Shown piece by piece: positions 1-11,471 of a DNA stretch of 64,000 bases. Below the pieces are notes generated by a model. The model was not told where the DNA came from. It saw only the letters and a program-made list of their open reading frames with translations, and ran no database searches. Both the position numbers and the translations under genes were made by a program. The stretch is from Chrysomallon squamiferum (taxonomy: Eukaryota > Mollusca > Gastropoda > Neomphalida > Peltospiridae): positions 9,260,858-9,324,857 of the forward strand of contig CM022671.1 in assembly GCA_012295275.1 (NCBI GenBank). Reading direction: 5' to 3'. Position 1 is the stretch's first letter, and every line of letters starts with the position of its first letter.

Positions 1-1190
1 CTTTTTCATATTTTTTTTTTTTTTTTACTCTTCATTTTTACTCCCCTAAAAATATTTCAGAACTAAGAAAATAATCTATTAAATATGTCTGTTCTTCTAA
101 TTCATAGTGGGTGGAATATCTTTTCTCAATTATCTTAAGCCTATCTGTCTTTATGAAAAAATTTGATTATGCTAATGTATTGATCAATATGATGCTACAA
201 AAACACAATATTACACTGAACAAAACAAAGTAGTGTAAGGCAGATAAATGTCATCTCTATACTAAGTCTAAATTTTTTGTTATGGTTATGAACTAAATTA
301 TATTTTCTAAAGCAATAATAATTAAAAAATATCTTTACATACACACACACACACACACATTTATTTATTTTAAAATATTATTATTAACTCAATAATATTA
401 AAAAAAATAATTATATTACATTACTAGTTTTAAATACAGCAGATATACATTTCCTACAGCTATTTACTGAACATCTCATTTTACACTTCTAGAAGGAATC
501 CAAATTGAATTAAACTATATTTATAGCATATGAACTAAAACTGGAAAATGTAAACATTTTCATCATTTTTCTTTTAACACTCTTGACAACAGTTAGTAAT
601 CCAAGTAAGTTATCATGGAGTCTAAATTAAATTAAAGAGCATTTTTCTAAACTTACAGACTAAAGCACTTAGACTATATCTCACATATTGAACATTTTTA
701 CAATGAAAAACTAACTAATGTAGAAAATGCATCTTACATCCAAATGTACTTGACAATTGAATTAAAAAAAAATTCAGTCAAAGATCTGATTCAATGGACT
801 CTCAAAGAAGTCAAAGAAAAACTATGTTCAACAAGATCTAAATAATCTAACTCCAAAAGAAAGAAAGTTCAAAGAGGGCTGAAATCTTATGTTTGTTTAA
901 AGAAATGCAGAATTATCTCACCTAAAATCAGAAAATGTCAAAGTAAAAGTTGTAACTCTTAAGAGTGTAGTATCTGCCTAGAGAAACAGCAAAAAAAATG
1001 TAATTACTGTTCCACATTTCATTTCATAGTGACAAATTGGCCAGTTGAAGCATGTAGAGCTGTTAAGCAATCCAAAAATGAACTCCAGTGTCAATCACAC
1101 CACTTGTTTTCTGAAAGTTGTAGGCAACAGTTATACGAGATTTATGTAAAAACATGAAAATCAACTTGTTAATAAATAAAGATATGTTGT
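1..1190. other. Intergenic AT-rich DNA
   Basis: No coding frame or RNA gene is visible. It holds a poly-T run near the left edge (about 10-27) and a short CA run at about 342-358. The rest is low-GC DNA with many A and T homopolymers. Confidence 0.6.
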
Positions 1191-1370
1191 TCTGCTTGTT
1201 TCTTCAACAGACTGTTGGTGAAAATGACAGTTATGAGTACATATATTACTATTTTAGTGCAAAATGGTGTTATTTAATGAAGAAAATTTCTGCTTGTTTC
1301 AGGCAAGTCAGTGGTAACAACAGTTATAGGTAAAATGTGTGTTACTATTTTTGTGCAAATACAATTTGTT
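1191..1370. repeat. Two-copy direct duplication, period about 98 bp
   Basis: The block starting TCTGCTTGTTTC at 1191 recurs at 1289. Both copies then run through an ACAGTTAT segment, a TTACTATTTT segment and a GTGCAAA segment in the same order. The copies are diverged, with small indels, so this is an old local tandem duplication. Confidence 0.7.
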
Positions 1371-1558
1371 AAAATGAGTTGTTTGTTAAAGACATTTCAA
1401 ATTTAACTTTCTGTAAGTTACTGTCAGTGATGATATCAGAGTTAGGTATTTTCATTGGCTTGAAAATATCTTTTTAATGCGCTCTGAAGACAGATTTAGG
1501 TCTATTGCCCTGGATATACAGCTCAGATATTTCTGCAGGCTTTTATAAGTTTCAATAC

Positions 1559-1648
1559 TCTTCATATGGGAACATCTTATGAAAAGACCAGACTCCATGT
1601 TTTGAACAGGTTTTATTATTCTTCATATGGGAACATCTTATAAAAAGA
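1559..1648. repeat. Two-copy direct repeat, period 61 bp
   Basis: The string CTTCATATGGGAACATCTTA occurs at about 1560 and again at 1621, each followed by a near-identical AAAAGA stretch. The rest of the 61 bp unit is poorly conserved. Confidence 0.75.
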
Positions 1649-4378
1649 ACAAACAGTGGGTTTAAATCTTGCATGAAAATATTTCTAAAAGGAACCATAA
1701 TTAGGTTGCAATTTTCTCTCTGTTATTTCTGTCAAGGGATGCAGCGCTGCTCATTCTAACAAATTAAAGCCTGTAAAAGAAGTTTATTTCTAGAATTTGT
1801 CCCTGCTGCCTATAATAGATCAAAGAGAAGAAAGTGTAGTAAAACTAAACATAATTCACCTGGCTAAAAGCAGGAAAAACTGTAGTGCACTGAATGTAAA
1901 AATCTGTCTTAATTAATGGCTGCAGGAGAGGTCAAGGGGAAGTTGCATTACTTAGCAGGCGATGGCTGCTCTGTAATAAAGAAACTTTTATTACTACACA
2001 GCAAGAAGAATGCATTTTGCAGAATGAGATGAGGGCAGATGGTGTGGCAATCTCTAGTCATCATATACCTTGTCTGTGTGGTTTTACCATGGCCAGCACT
2101 TGAAAGTGCAAAGAAACTATTTATCACCCACTGCGAGCATGGCAATTCGGCATGATACAGTGACGAAGGCTGATGAAAAGGAGCAATAAAACAGTTACGC
2201 TAGAAGTGAGAGTGGAGTAAAATGGGTAATTACAAGCCTGTGGATGCCAAGCAGAGACTGTTACTTTCTCAAGCTCAATTTGTTAGGTTACAAATTACAG
2301 CTCAAAGCTGCCTCCTTTACCTGCATCTTCTGAGCAATGATGTATTGGACGCAAGTGCCACAGATGGACAGTGTTGAGAACTTTCAGAATTGTAACATTT
2401 CTGGAAAAGATGTTCCCTGCCAGTGCTGACATGAAACAGGTTAAGTGAAAATGATGATGCCAGAATACTTCTGAATACCACAGAGCTCCATGCAAGATTC
2501 TGACATTTCAAAGTAATTGACTGTCAATGGCAGTGGCTGCTTCACTTGGTAGATAGGATTATTTTCTCCAAAAATCAAAGTTCGAGGAAATGAATCCCAT
2601 AAATCATCATAAAATGCCACACATCCTTCTTCTTCTTTACCCTTAGTGTTTAAAAAAAAATCAAAAATTTAAAAATTAAATTGAGTACTTCAAGGTCACA
2701 GATTTGACACTATTCCAGTCTTGAACTGAGACTAATACAATTGTAGCCATGTTCTTCAGCAGACTTATTTCAATTGAAAATAGGTAACTTTTCCATTATC
2801 CCAGTGTTTGACAGCTTACACAATTAACTGTACAAGAATACAGACAGACTGGAACCTTTGTTCCATAATAAACTTCACATATTTTCCTCTGAATTCTCTG
2901 TACTTCTGACAGCAAATCTGAAATACTCTCAACACAAACCAAATTGTATGAAAGAAATTGTTTAAACAATAACAATTTAATCTCTGCTTAACACGTCAGT
3001 CACAAATTCTAGTTAGGGACAGAGAAATATGTCTAACACATTACACTTGTTGTTTTTTTTTCTTTATTGAAATAAGTAAAGACATTGTCTTTCATGTTTC
3101 TCATTTTATATGACAAACATAAATATATATACATATTTCTTTTTTAAATTGATTTTTATTTGATTTTTATATAATATAATATAATATAATATAATTATTA
3201 TTTAGATATTAATGAAAGAGATCTGTTAATGTGTGTGTGTTAATGTATGTCTTTAGATTTCTACTATATGTGACACATGATTGTTACCATAATTTTACTG
3301 CCTTCATTAATCTTTTTTTTAATGCATCTTTAAAGAGACAATGATAAAAACACAATTTCAGAAATGACAGTCATTCCAGTGTATTTTGTTTTTCATCAGT
3401 TTCTATTGAAAAGACAACAAAATATTAATATATCTTAATATTGTTGGTAACAGGACAATGGATACATAAGTGTGTGTTATCAGTAAACCAAACACCATTC
3501 AGCAGACTTCTTTTGATCTATGTATGTGTTTATGTAACACTGAGATTAATTTTAACAAGATATCCATTGTTCAGTGGACAGACTGATCTACATTATGCAA
3601 ATTCAATGAATTAAATATCCTCAAGATCCTTGAAAACAAAACAAAAGGATATTTGTTAATTAATGCACATGATAAACTTTCTAACACCAAAATAAATGTA
3701 CTTTATTAAAAAACAAAAATTTTTAATTAGTGTTGTTCAAGAATGTGAATAAAACATGACCTCCAACTCTTCTGTTTTATAACTTTTTCTGTATAATAAG
3801 ATTTGAAGCTCACTCAAGAGAATTAAAGTATCAACCTTATTAATTCACTGTGGTGGAGTGATCCTACATCCCCAGTGGTTTTCAGTCTGACTGCATCTGA
3901 CTTAATGTGTTTGTACATGCTCAAATTAAGCTTTAGGTCTTTCAGGATATTTAATCATTTATAAAACTTTCTACTTAGGTCTGAAAATGTAATTAAGTAA
4001 TTGTTTGTTTTCCTAATTTTTACATTTTTTTGTCTTAAATGACATAAATCAGATATATAACATTTTTATCTGATGCACTGGACATATAAATAATCCACTA
4101 ATTTTCAGAAACTCAGCCACCAGTAACCTCATTTTCTCCAGTGTCTTGCTTGCACTAACCATTAAGATTTAGGTGCCAATTTAGGTGCAAAATAAATGGC
4201 CAAATTCCTAGAATTTACACACCATTTATTATTTTATAACTCGTCAATCAAAAATGTCATTATACTTGTGAGTGTGAACGTACACTTGACTGAAATTAAA
4301 TTCTTTGATTTATCTTTTAAACTTTTTTATTATTTTTTTAACCCTTTCTCTCACACATTCATTTTTGTGCACTTGCAG
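1649..4378. other. Intergenic DNA with a less AT-rich central part
   Basis: No gene is recognised. From about 1900 to 2520 the sequence is more complex and less AT-rich than its flanks, and the short open frames there match no family I know. It includes a perfect 8 bp inverted repeat with a 6-base loop at 1973-1994. A pentanucleotide ATAAT run lies at about 3169-3195. Confidence 0.5.
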
Positions 4379-4381
4379 TAG

Positions 4382-4705
4382 TTGTTGATTTTATCTGTGA
4401 ATTTCATTTTGAATCCATGGCAAAGAAGCAAATGGATTGAAGCTGCCAGAGGTAGCGACAGCTTCGTACTTGGCATTGATCAGACAATTATTAGGGCATT
4501 TGTAATACATGCTGGTTTGATAGGCAGACGCACTTGTTTTACTAGCGATGAATGGAAGAATGCTATTTTGAAAAGATTTCTGTACATTAAAGCAATCAAT
4601 GAAAAATTTGTATTTATCAGATTCCAGAAAGTAGATGATACATTATTTTGTAACAGTCCAGTTAGTGAAAGGTGTTGGATACATTGTGAAGATCTTTGCA
4701 AGTAG
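4382..4705 (+). other. Unrecognised open frame of about 107 codons
   Basis: This is the longest open frame outside the receptor that is not built from simple repeats, apart from microsatellite and low-complexity frames. It has no ATG at its start: it opens directly after a TAG at 4379-4381. A good 3' splice-site pattern precedes it, namely a long pyrimidine-rich stretch ending in TTGCAG at 4373-4378. The composition is mixed and contains Trp, Cys and Asp, unlike the low-complexity frames nearby. I recognise no domain, and there is no clear donor site, signal peptide or membrane segment. The in-frame TAG just after the acceptor argues against a simple internal exon in this frame. It may be a degraded transposon fragment, a terminal exon or chance. 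Confidence 0.12.
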
Positions 4706-7063
4706 CCATAGCATTAAATATTTTACATTTTATCAAACTTCAGCAAGTGTCTTTACTATAGAATTATTCTTTATCTTAAAGATTCATGGAAGAAAATTAC
4801 TGTTTTATAATAAACCATCTCATGTATGACATCTTAAATTTTTATCATATATCTTATCCCATAACAAATATTACAGAGTTGTTATGAAGATATATATCTT
4901 AATAATTCAATCAGATAAGATCTAGCAGAACAAATTGAAATTTTAATCTGAGCAGTTAAACATCACCTGACAGGTAACAGACCAAATAAATCTGCAAGAA
5001 GAAAAACATATGTTTGTAATTATATATTTGTTAGGCTTCTGTTTTTTGTATTAAAACATCCTAATATTATAGAAGAGTTTGGAAGAACTGTTTCCAGGGA
5101 ATGTACAATTCAGAACACAGAGACGCATAAAACATGATTACTATTGCATTCACAGTTCTGTGAATGACTACAAATGTTTTCTGATACTTGATAATATATT
5201 AGGCATTATTTAGCAAATAACTTACATTGAATTACCGAAACATTTCATTATTTGGCAATATTCAGTAATAACAAAATAATTGATAATTGGGCACTATTCA
5301 TGAAATTTACTAACACTAATGTATATACTGACTATATGGCAATATTCATCAAAATAATATATTGATATGAATTATACTACAAAATGAACCAAATAAGAAA
5401 TAATCGAAACAATTTAAAATAAAGTGCTGGTTACGCAACCTTACTTAAAATACTTTCAATATAAAATTATTTTAATTAAAAAAAAATTTGTATATTATTA
5501 TTTTTATTCCCAGAAATCAATGCTTAAACTTAATTCTTATTTCTTTTTCTTCTTTTTATAAATTTTCAGTAACAAGAACTTTAAAGATATTTTATTAATA
5601 TGTACATCAAATAAATTCATGTCTGACATAACAAAAAAAGAACAAAAAAAAAAGTTCTGAAAGGAATTCAGTACTGATGACAGCCAATATGACATGCCAA
5701 CAGAAAGCAATGGTTTCTCTTTGTAAATATACCTTTTCTGGAAGCCACCTGAACTTTTCAATAACTGTAGCAAATCATGTCAATGCAATTACTGAAGTAA
5801 AACAAAGAAAATACGCTGACATGATTCAGTAGATTATATAGAACGTGAGACAAGAAAAGTATTTTTATAAACACCACTGTGTATTTTTCACCAGGAACTG
5901 CCCCAATACAAATTTAAAACAATGTACAGGATGTCAGACCTGCTTCTAAGTGGCTAAATGCTTTCCTACTGATTGACTGGCTGTAGGATCAATTCTCAGT
6001 CATTATCATCATCATAACTATCAATATCATTTGAGCTATTTTCCTTTACTTACCAATGTTCCAAGTTTATGTTAAAGGTGCAAACAAAAATAAAGAACAA
6101 CCTTTGCTAATCAGTAAAATAAAGTTTATTTATATTTAGTAATATTATTTTTTAAAATTTCACTGTAACCATTTTTTTAAGGTCAGAATGTTAGAACAAT
6201 TGATTTTCCTCCTTCATGTTATTTAAAAAAAAAAAAGAGAAAAAAGCAACTAACCAAACAAAAAGTGTGAAATCAAATAACTGTTAAGTACTGCTGGAGA
6301 TTCACTCATTTACTGTTAGTGTTTGACTCTAATCTTGCTGAGTTTGTGTCTAGATAAATATTGTTTTTCATTTTTCTAATTAACAGAAAATCGTTTATCT
6401 GTCAAATTATTATCATAAATGTATGTAGACTAAACCTCAGAATATATGAACTTTTCTTTAAATATTTATACAAATCCTTTAATTTGTTTTACATTTAAAA
6501 TTTTTTAAATTTAATTTATAAATTGAAGTCAGCAAGTTACAATCCGTAAAAAAAGAAAAAGAAAAAAAAAGTGTATATGTGACAGGAACCAGATAAAATT
6601 CAGATACAATGTTTTTGTTTTCTCTTCAGATAAAAGCTTTTTTCATTCATCATGTTGAAACAATTAATAAAAAGGAATTGAAAGATTTAGCTAACTCTTA
6701 TTCAGCATGTCAGCATATCTAACCTAATCAAGATCTGTAGTGACAGAGGGAGTTCCACCCTCCTGCCAATTAAATCAACAGATTTGAAATCGGATCAGAT
6801 TAACTTGAATAAAAAACAAACATTTCACTGTGAGGGTCTAAATCTGCTTGAAAGATGCCTTAGTTAATACAATCAAAAAAATAAATCTTTCATAGTGGTT
6901 CAAAGTAAATTTTCACTAAACCTTTCCTTCTTTTTAATGTAAATTGTACAATCTTTGTAAAAGGATTTTAGGATAACAGTAATACTTGTAATGATGAAAC
7001 TTGATAAATTTACAATAAGGGTCAGGTCAAGAAGTTCATATATATCAGAACTTGTGTAAGTGT
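4706..7063. other. Intergenic DNA
   Basis: No gene is seen. At about 5930-6030 there is a weak tRNA-promoter-like stretch (GGATCAATTCT resembling a B box), followed by ATC repeats, which could be a decayed SINE. A loose repeat of a GGCAATATTCA-type motif occurs around 5250-5360. A short GAGGG/CCCTC inverted repeat lies near 6747-6763 in a less AT-rich patch at about 6700-6800. Confidence 0.45.
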
Positions 7064-7125
7064 GTACACACAGGCACACACATACACGCACACGCACACA
7101 CACACACACAGACCCACACACAGAC
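7064..7125. repeat. Impure CA microsatellite
   Basis: This is a run of CA dinucleotides broken by CG, CT and GAC variants. Any open reading frame on either strand here is low-complexity Val-Cys or Thr-His translation of the repeat. Confidence 0.9.
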
Positions 7126-10100
7126 GCGAGTTCTTGACATCAACAAGTAGAATAATCTGTATTCATCTTTTTTAAGTGAAGTGTTTTCTTTCTAAAAAAA
7201 ACATTTTACAAAGATTGTAATGCTTTACTTTTTTTCTTCTTATTTATAACATAAGAACATTCTAAGAATTAAGATTAGTAATATTTTTAACACACATATA
7301 CTCTAACACACACTTGACATCTTTCCACTGAAGTATCTCAAAGAAAATTCCTCAGACTAATATATTATTTTAAGGTTAAAGTGAAATCCTCATTCCCCAC
7401 ACCATCCTTGTGAGTGTCTAGCCTTGGTACAAGTATTATTACATATCTACACTTTGTACCACTGTCTTGGCACAGTTAAGTTAAACTCTTCAACAGGTTC
7501 TTAGTAAGACTGTTTAATATCCCTTTCTTAATTTAAGAGCCACAGCTTTTAATCCTGTATTTTCTTAAGTGTGTGACATTGTTTTAAAAATTAGTTTTAA
7601 TATTGTGTATGTATGCTGTTCAACTCAGGATAAAGAATGGTAAAATCTGATACTCCTTCAAAATATATATTAAATATTTTTATTTTTTCTACTTGAAATT
7701 TTCTTATGTTTAATAATAGAAGTAGAAATGCCAAAACTGTAAAAAATATATTTAAAAATCCAATGAGGATTCATATTTATTAGTATGTTTAGTGGCAGAT
7801 GATAGCTATAATACATGCAAGTTGGTCCAAGATTCTATACCAGTATGATTGTATAATCCATAACTAAGATTAGGAAAACATGATTAGTAATGGAACAGTA
7901 TTATGTGGTCACTCTGGGTACTAAAGAAAAAGCAGCAGAAACAATATTTTTTCAATGTCACACGTCAATCAAAATGAAGTGAATATTTCAATTCAGAGTC
8001 AAAAACATCCATTATGTAGATCTCAATGAATTAATCAAAATGCCTGATCATGCATGCTTTTATAAGAACTTGGGTGAAATAAAATATTAACAAACACTCT
8101 GCTTTATGTGATATTTTTAATAATCTTGGAAAATTATCAAATTAGCATAGAAGTAAAAATGTCCAAATCTCTTTACATCAAAAAGCTTTTAAAGGCAAAG
8201 GTCATAATTTCTTTTTTCCCTCCGAAATAAAATCATATGTAAATATTAGTGCATTTCAAAAATGTCTTTTCTTTTTTCATCTGTGTTTTAAAAAAGCTTG
8301 AAAGATGTTGAAATGCAGGATCACACATATATTACATTAAATGAAAATAATGCCTCCCCAAAAAATTCATATCATAATGTACTCAGTATTAGTAATTTGA
8401 AAAATTGTTTTTAAAAAGGAAAAAAAAAGAAGTAAATTGTATCTTCTTATGTTCTCATTACAGATAGCAATCATTACTCTGATAGTTTAATGATGAATAC
8501 ACTGAATTTATTTCATTTTAAATTTATAAATTTGTACAGAAATTAATTATTTTTAATTATAATGATCTTCTTATTATTTTTATTTTTTTAATATTTAATG
8601 TTTTTTTCACAATTGTATATTATTCTGGTCTATGTTTTTACTATTTACATCAATAAGTGTTTTATATTTGTGGATTAATCAAGTTCTGTCAACTGAAGGG
8701 TTGTCAAATTAAACATTATCTGTATTCTGTAGTGAAAGTTTTAAAAAATAAAATAGAATCATCTGTTGTCAGATTTACTTGCTCATGAATATTCTAACTG
8801 TCCAGATTTCTTCATCTTTACAAAAACAAATAAACTGGTTAAATAAACTGTAATTCTATATAAAATTGTGAACACCACTGTTAGCAAAATATTTATCATT
8901 ATCCAAAGAAGTAAATATGTAAAAAAAAAAAATCAACTGTTTATGCAACCATGTTGCTTTTGTTCAAAAAGATTTTTACAGTAATTAATCAGTAATATGC
9001 ACTTATTTTTCTATTTCAAAACACTACGCCATCACAAAAAGCTACAACAGTATTGAAGACAACAATAACAATCACTATTTGATTACATTAGTCAGTATTC
9101 ACATATATCTTCATTAAATAAAAGCATGAAAATCACAATATTTATAGTCATGTCAAACGTGACGACAGTGGGAAACAGGCATCCATTTATCACAGCACAG
9201 ACTTGAATCTTGCTTGAAATGTCTCTCATATGTTTTCATAGTGACTGAATACAAGTCTTTATAACAACACGAAGCCAAGTTATGAAAGACCACCAGCTAA
9301 ATGACATAGTTTGATCACACGATCCTAATTGATTGAGTACAGGATCTTGTTTTGACAGACAACATGCAATATAATGGACTCATGTGCACAACAGCATGTT
9401 TGCTTGGGTGCACAGCTACAATGACTACTGCTACATCAGTGACTGTGACTTAAATGCTGATAGCGTATGTGTGTATGTGACTAAAATGGCAGGGTGGATA
9501 AGAAAGGCAATGGTGACTGAAACAAAGGAAATAATAAAGAGACGTGTGTGATGTATATTGCAATAACATGTTTCATTTAGACAATGTCGTCTCAAGTGGA
9601 CACAGCTAATAAAGGATACAATATAAACTGAAAACAGTAAGCATTATTAGAAATGTAGAGAAATTATTTACTTTCAATGATTTAATAATGGAAAATTTTA
9701 AAAAATAACTTAGTGTTAAAATTACTTGTTGGCTTTATGAAAACTATAATATAAGTTATTTCATTTCTTGTTTTAGTTTGTTTTATGAATAGTAATATAA
9801 GTTGAAGTATTTGATATTTCAGTTTGTTTCTATGAGTATCACTACGATACAAGAGATTTCACAAGAAGTGTAATATTATTTTAATGAAATTAATTCATTC
9901 AACATTTCAGTTTATTTCAATTTACATTTATGAATTAGTGTCCACAATTTCAACTTATAAAAATGAATATATTTCAGCTGGTAATGAAATGATGAAGAAT
10001 TCACTGACACATTCAAGTACCTAATATCATTTAACAACCGTAATGCAAATTTACTATGTCACTTACTAAGTACAACTGAACTTATATAATTATGACATTA

Positions 10101-10415
10101 ACAAAAAACTACACAAGAGGTCAAAAATTAATGGCATCAGACTTCTTGTACATTTTTTTTTTTTTTTTAAATCAATGACTGATTTAATTAAATTACAGGA
10201 AATTATCACAGATTTATCATCTCTGATTACAGGTAGGTAACCAATGAGAATTAAGTATTTTCCAAAGTCACGGCAGAATGTAACTTAATGTGTTTCATAA
10301 ATAGTTTAATGCACTTGGTTAAAACTTTGGTATTTAACAGTATTTCTGAAATATTTCAGTAAATCACTGATTTAATACTTTTCTCATTGAAAAGGCTGTA
10401 TTCTGTCAAATATTC

Positions 10416-10417
<2 letters not shown>
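7126..10417. other. Intergenic AT-rich DNA
   Basis: No coding region or RNA gene is seen. The stretch from about 9160 to 9600 is less AT-rich and more complex than its surroundings but has no usable open frame. The remainder is ordinary AT-rich DNA with short homopolymers. Confidence 0.5.

Positions 10418-10463
<46 letters not shown>
10418..10463. repeat. Pure TG microsatellite, 23 units
   Basis: This is an uninterrupted TG dinucleotide run of 46 bases, likely polymorphic in length. Confidence 0.97.
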
Positions 10464-10464
<1 letters not shown>

Positions 10465-11432
10465 TATCATTTTGGTAAATGATTGTATGGATGGATAATA
10501 ACGATTATTTTGAAACTGATTTCTATTAATGAAGTGATGTTGGTAATTTAAGAAGGAAAGAAAAAATGATTTTAGTTTCAAATGTAAAAACCATTATTAG
10601 AAAGAGCAGCATTAGAAATCTGAAGCAATATGTATGAAGTTGATCAAATTAGAAACATATCATGCACAAATATCATTTGGAGTTTTCAAAAATACAGATC
10701 ATTTTCCCCCAATACATTCTTGTCAGGATACAGTTATTAAATGGATATTAGTGGCCGTATGAACTTAATAAGGATTTTTATCAGTGCACATCCATCAACC
10801 TGACTGATGGCAATTGTTTGCGAGTGACACACTGGCATGGAGTGTGTTGACTCTTACCATCAAACTGAAACATTATTGCAAGATGTAGATTAAAAAAATA
10901 GAAAATAAATTAATTAAAAAAATATTAATTATTTTTTTTGAAGATAATAACAAAATAAAGAGTTTCAGATGCTAATGTTTTTTAGCTTGATAAATACATA
11001 CATACATACATACATATATATATATAAAACAAATTAGCTTTTAATAACAACTGCTTTTGTTATTATTCTTTTTTTATTTAAAAATATTAAATTTTTTGTT
11101 TTGTTTGCAGAAGATACAAAATTAGTGGCTTTTCCCTGTAAATCTCATGAAAGAAATGAAAATCATGAAGGTAATGAGATTTGAGGAATCTCAAATTAAT
11201 TTGCAATGGCTTTCACAGCCTGCAAGCAATTACATATCAGTGACCACTCCCCACTTGTAACAGGAAACTCAATAAAGCAGCAGATCAGTTGTAGTTTATG
11301 AAAAACCATTTGCGAAGCAATTCAACAGCTAAAAATCAACTGATTGCATTTGCACAACTTCCAAATTAGCCTTGATGACTGCTGCAGTGAGTTCTTCAAC
11401 AAATATGTGCAGTGATAATGATCACAGATCAA

Positions 11433-11471
<39 letters not shown>

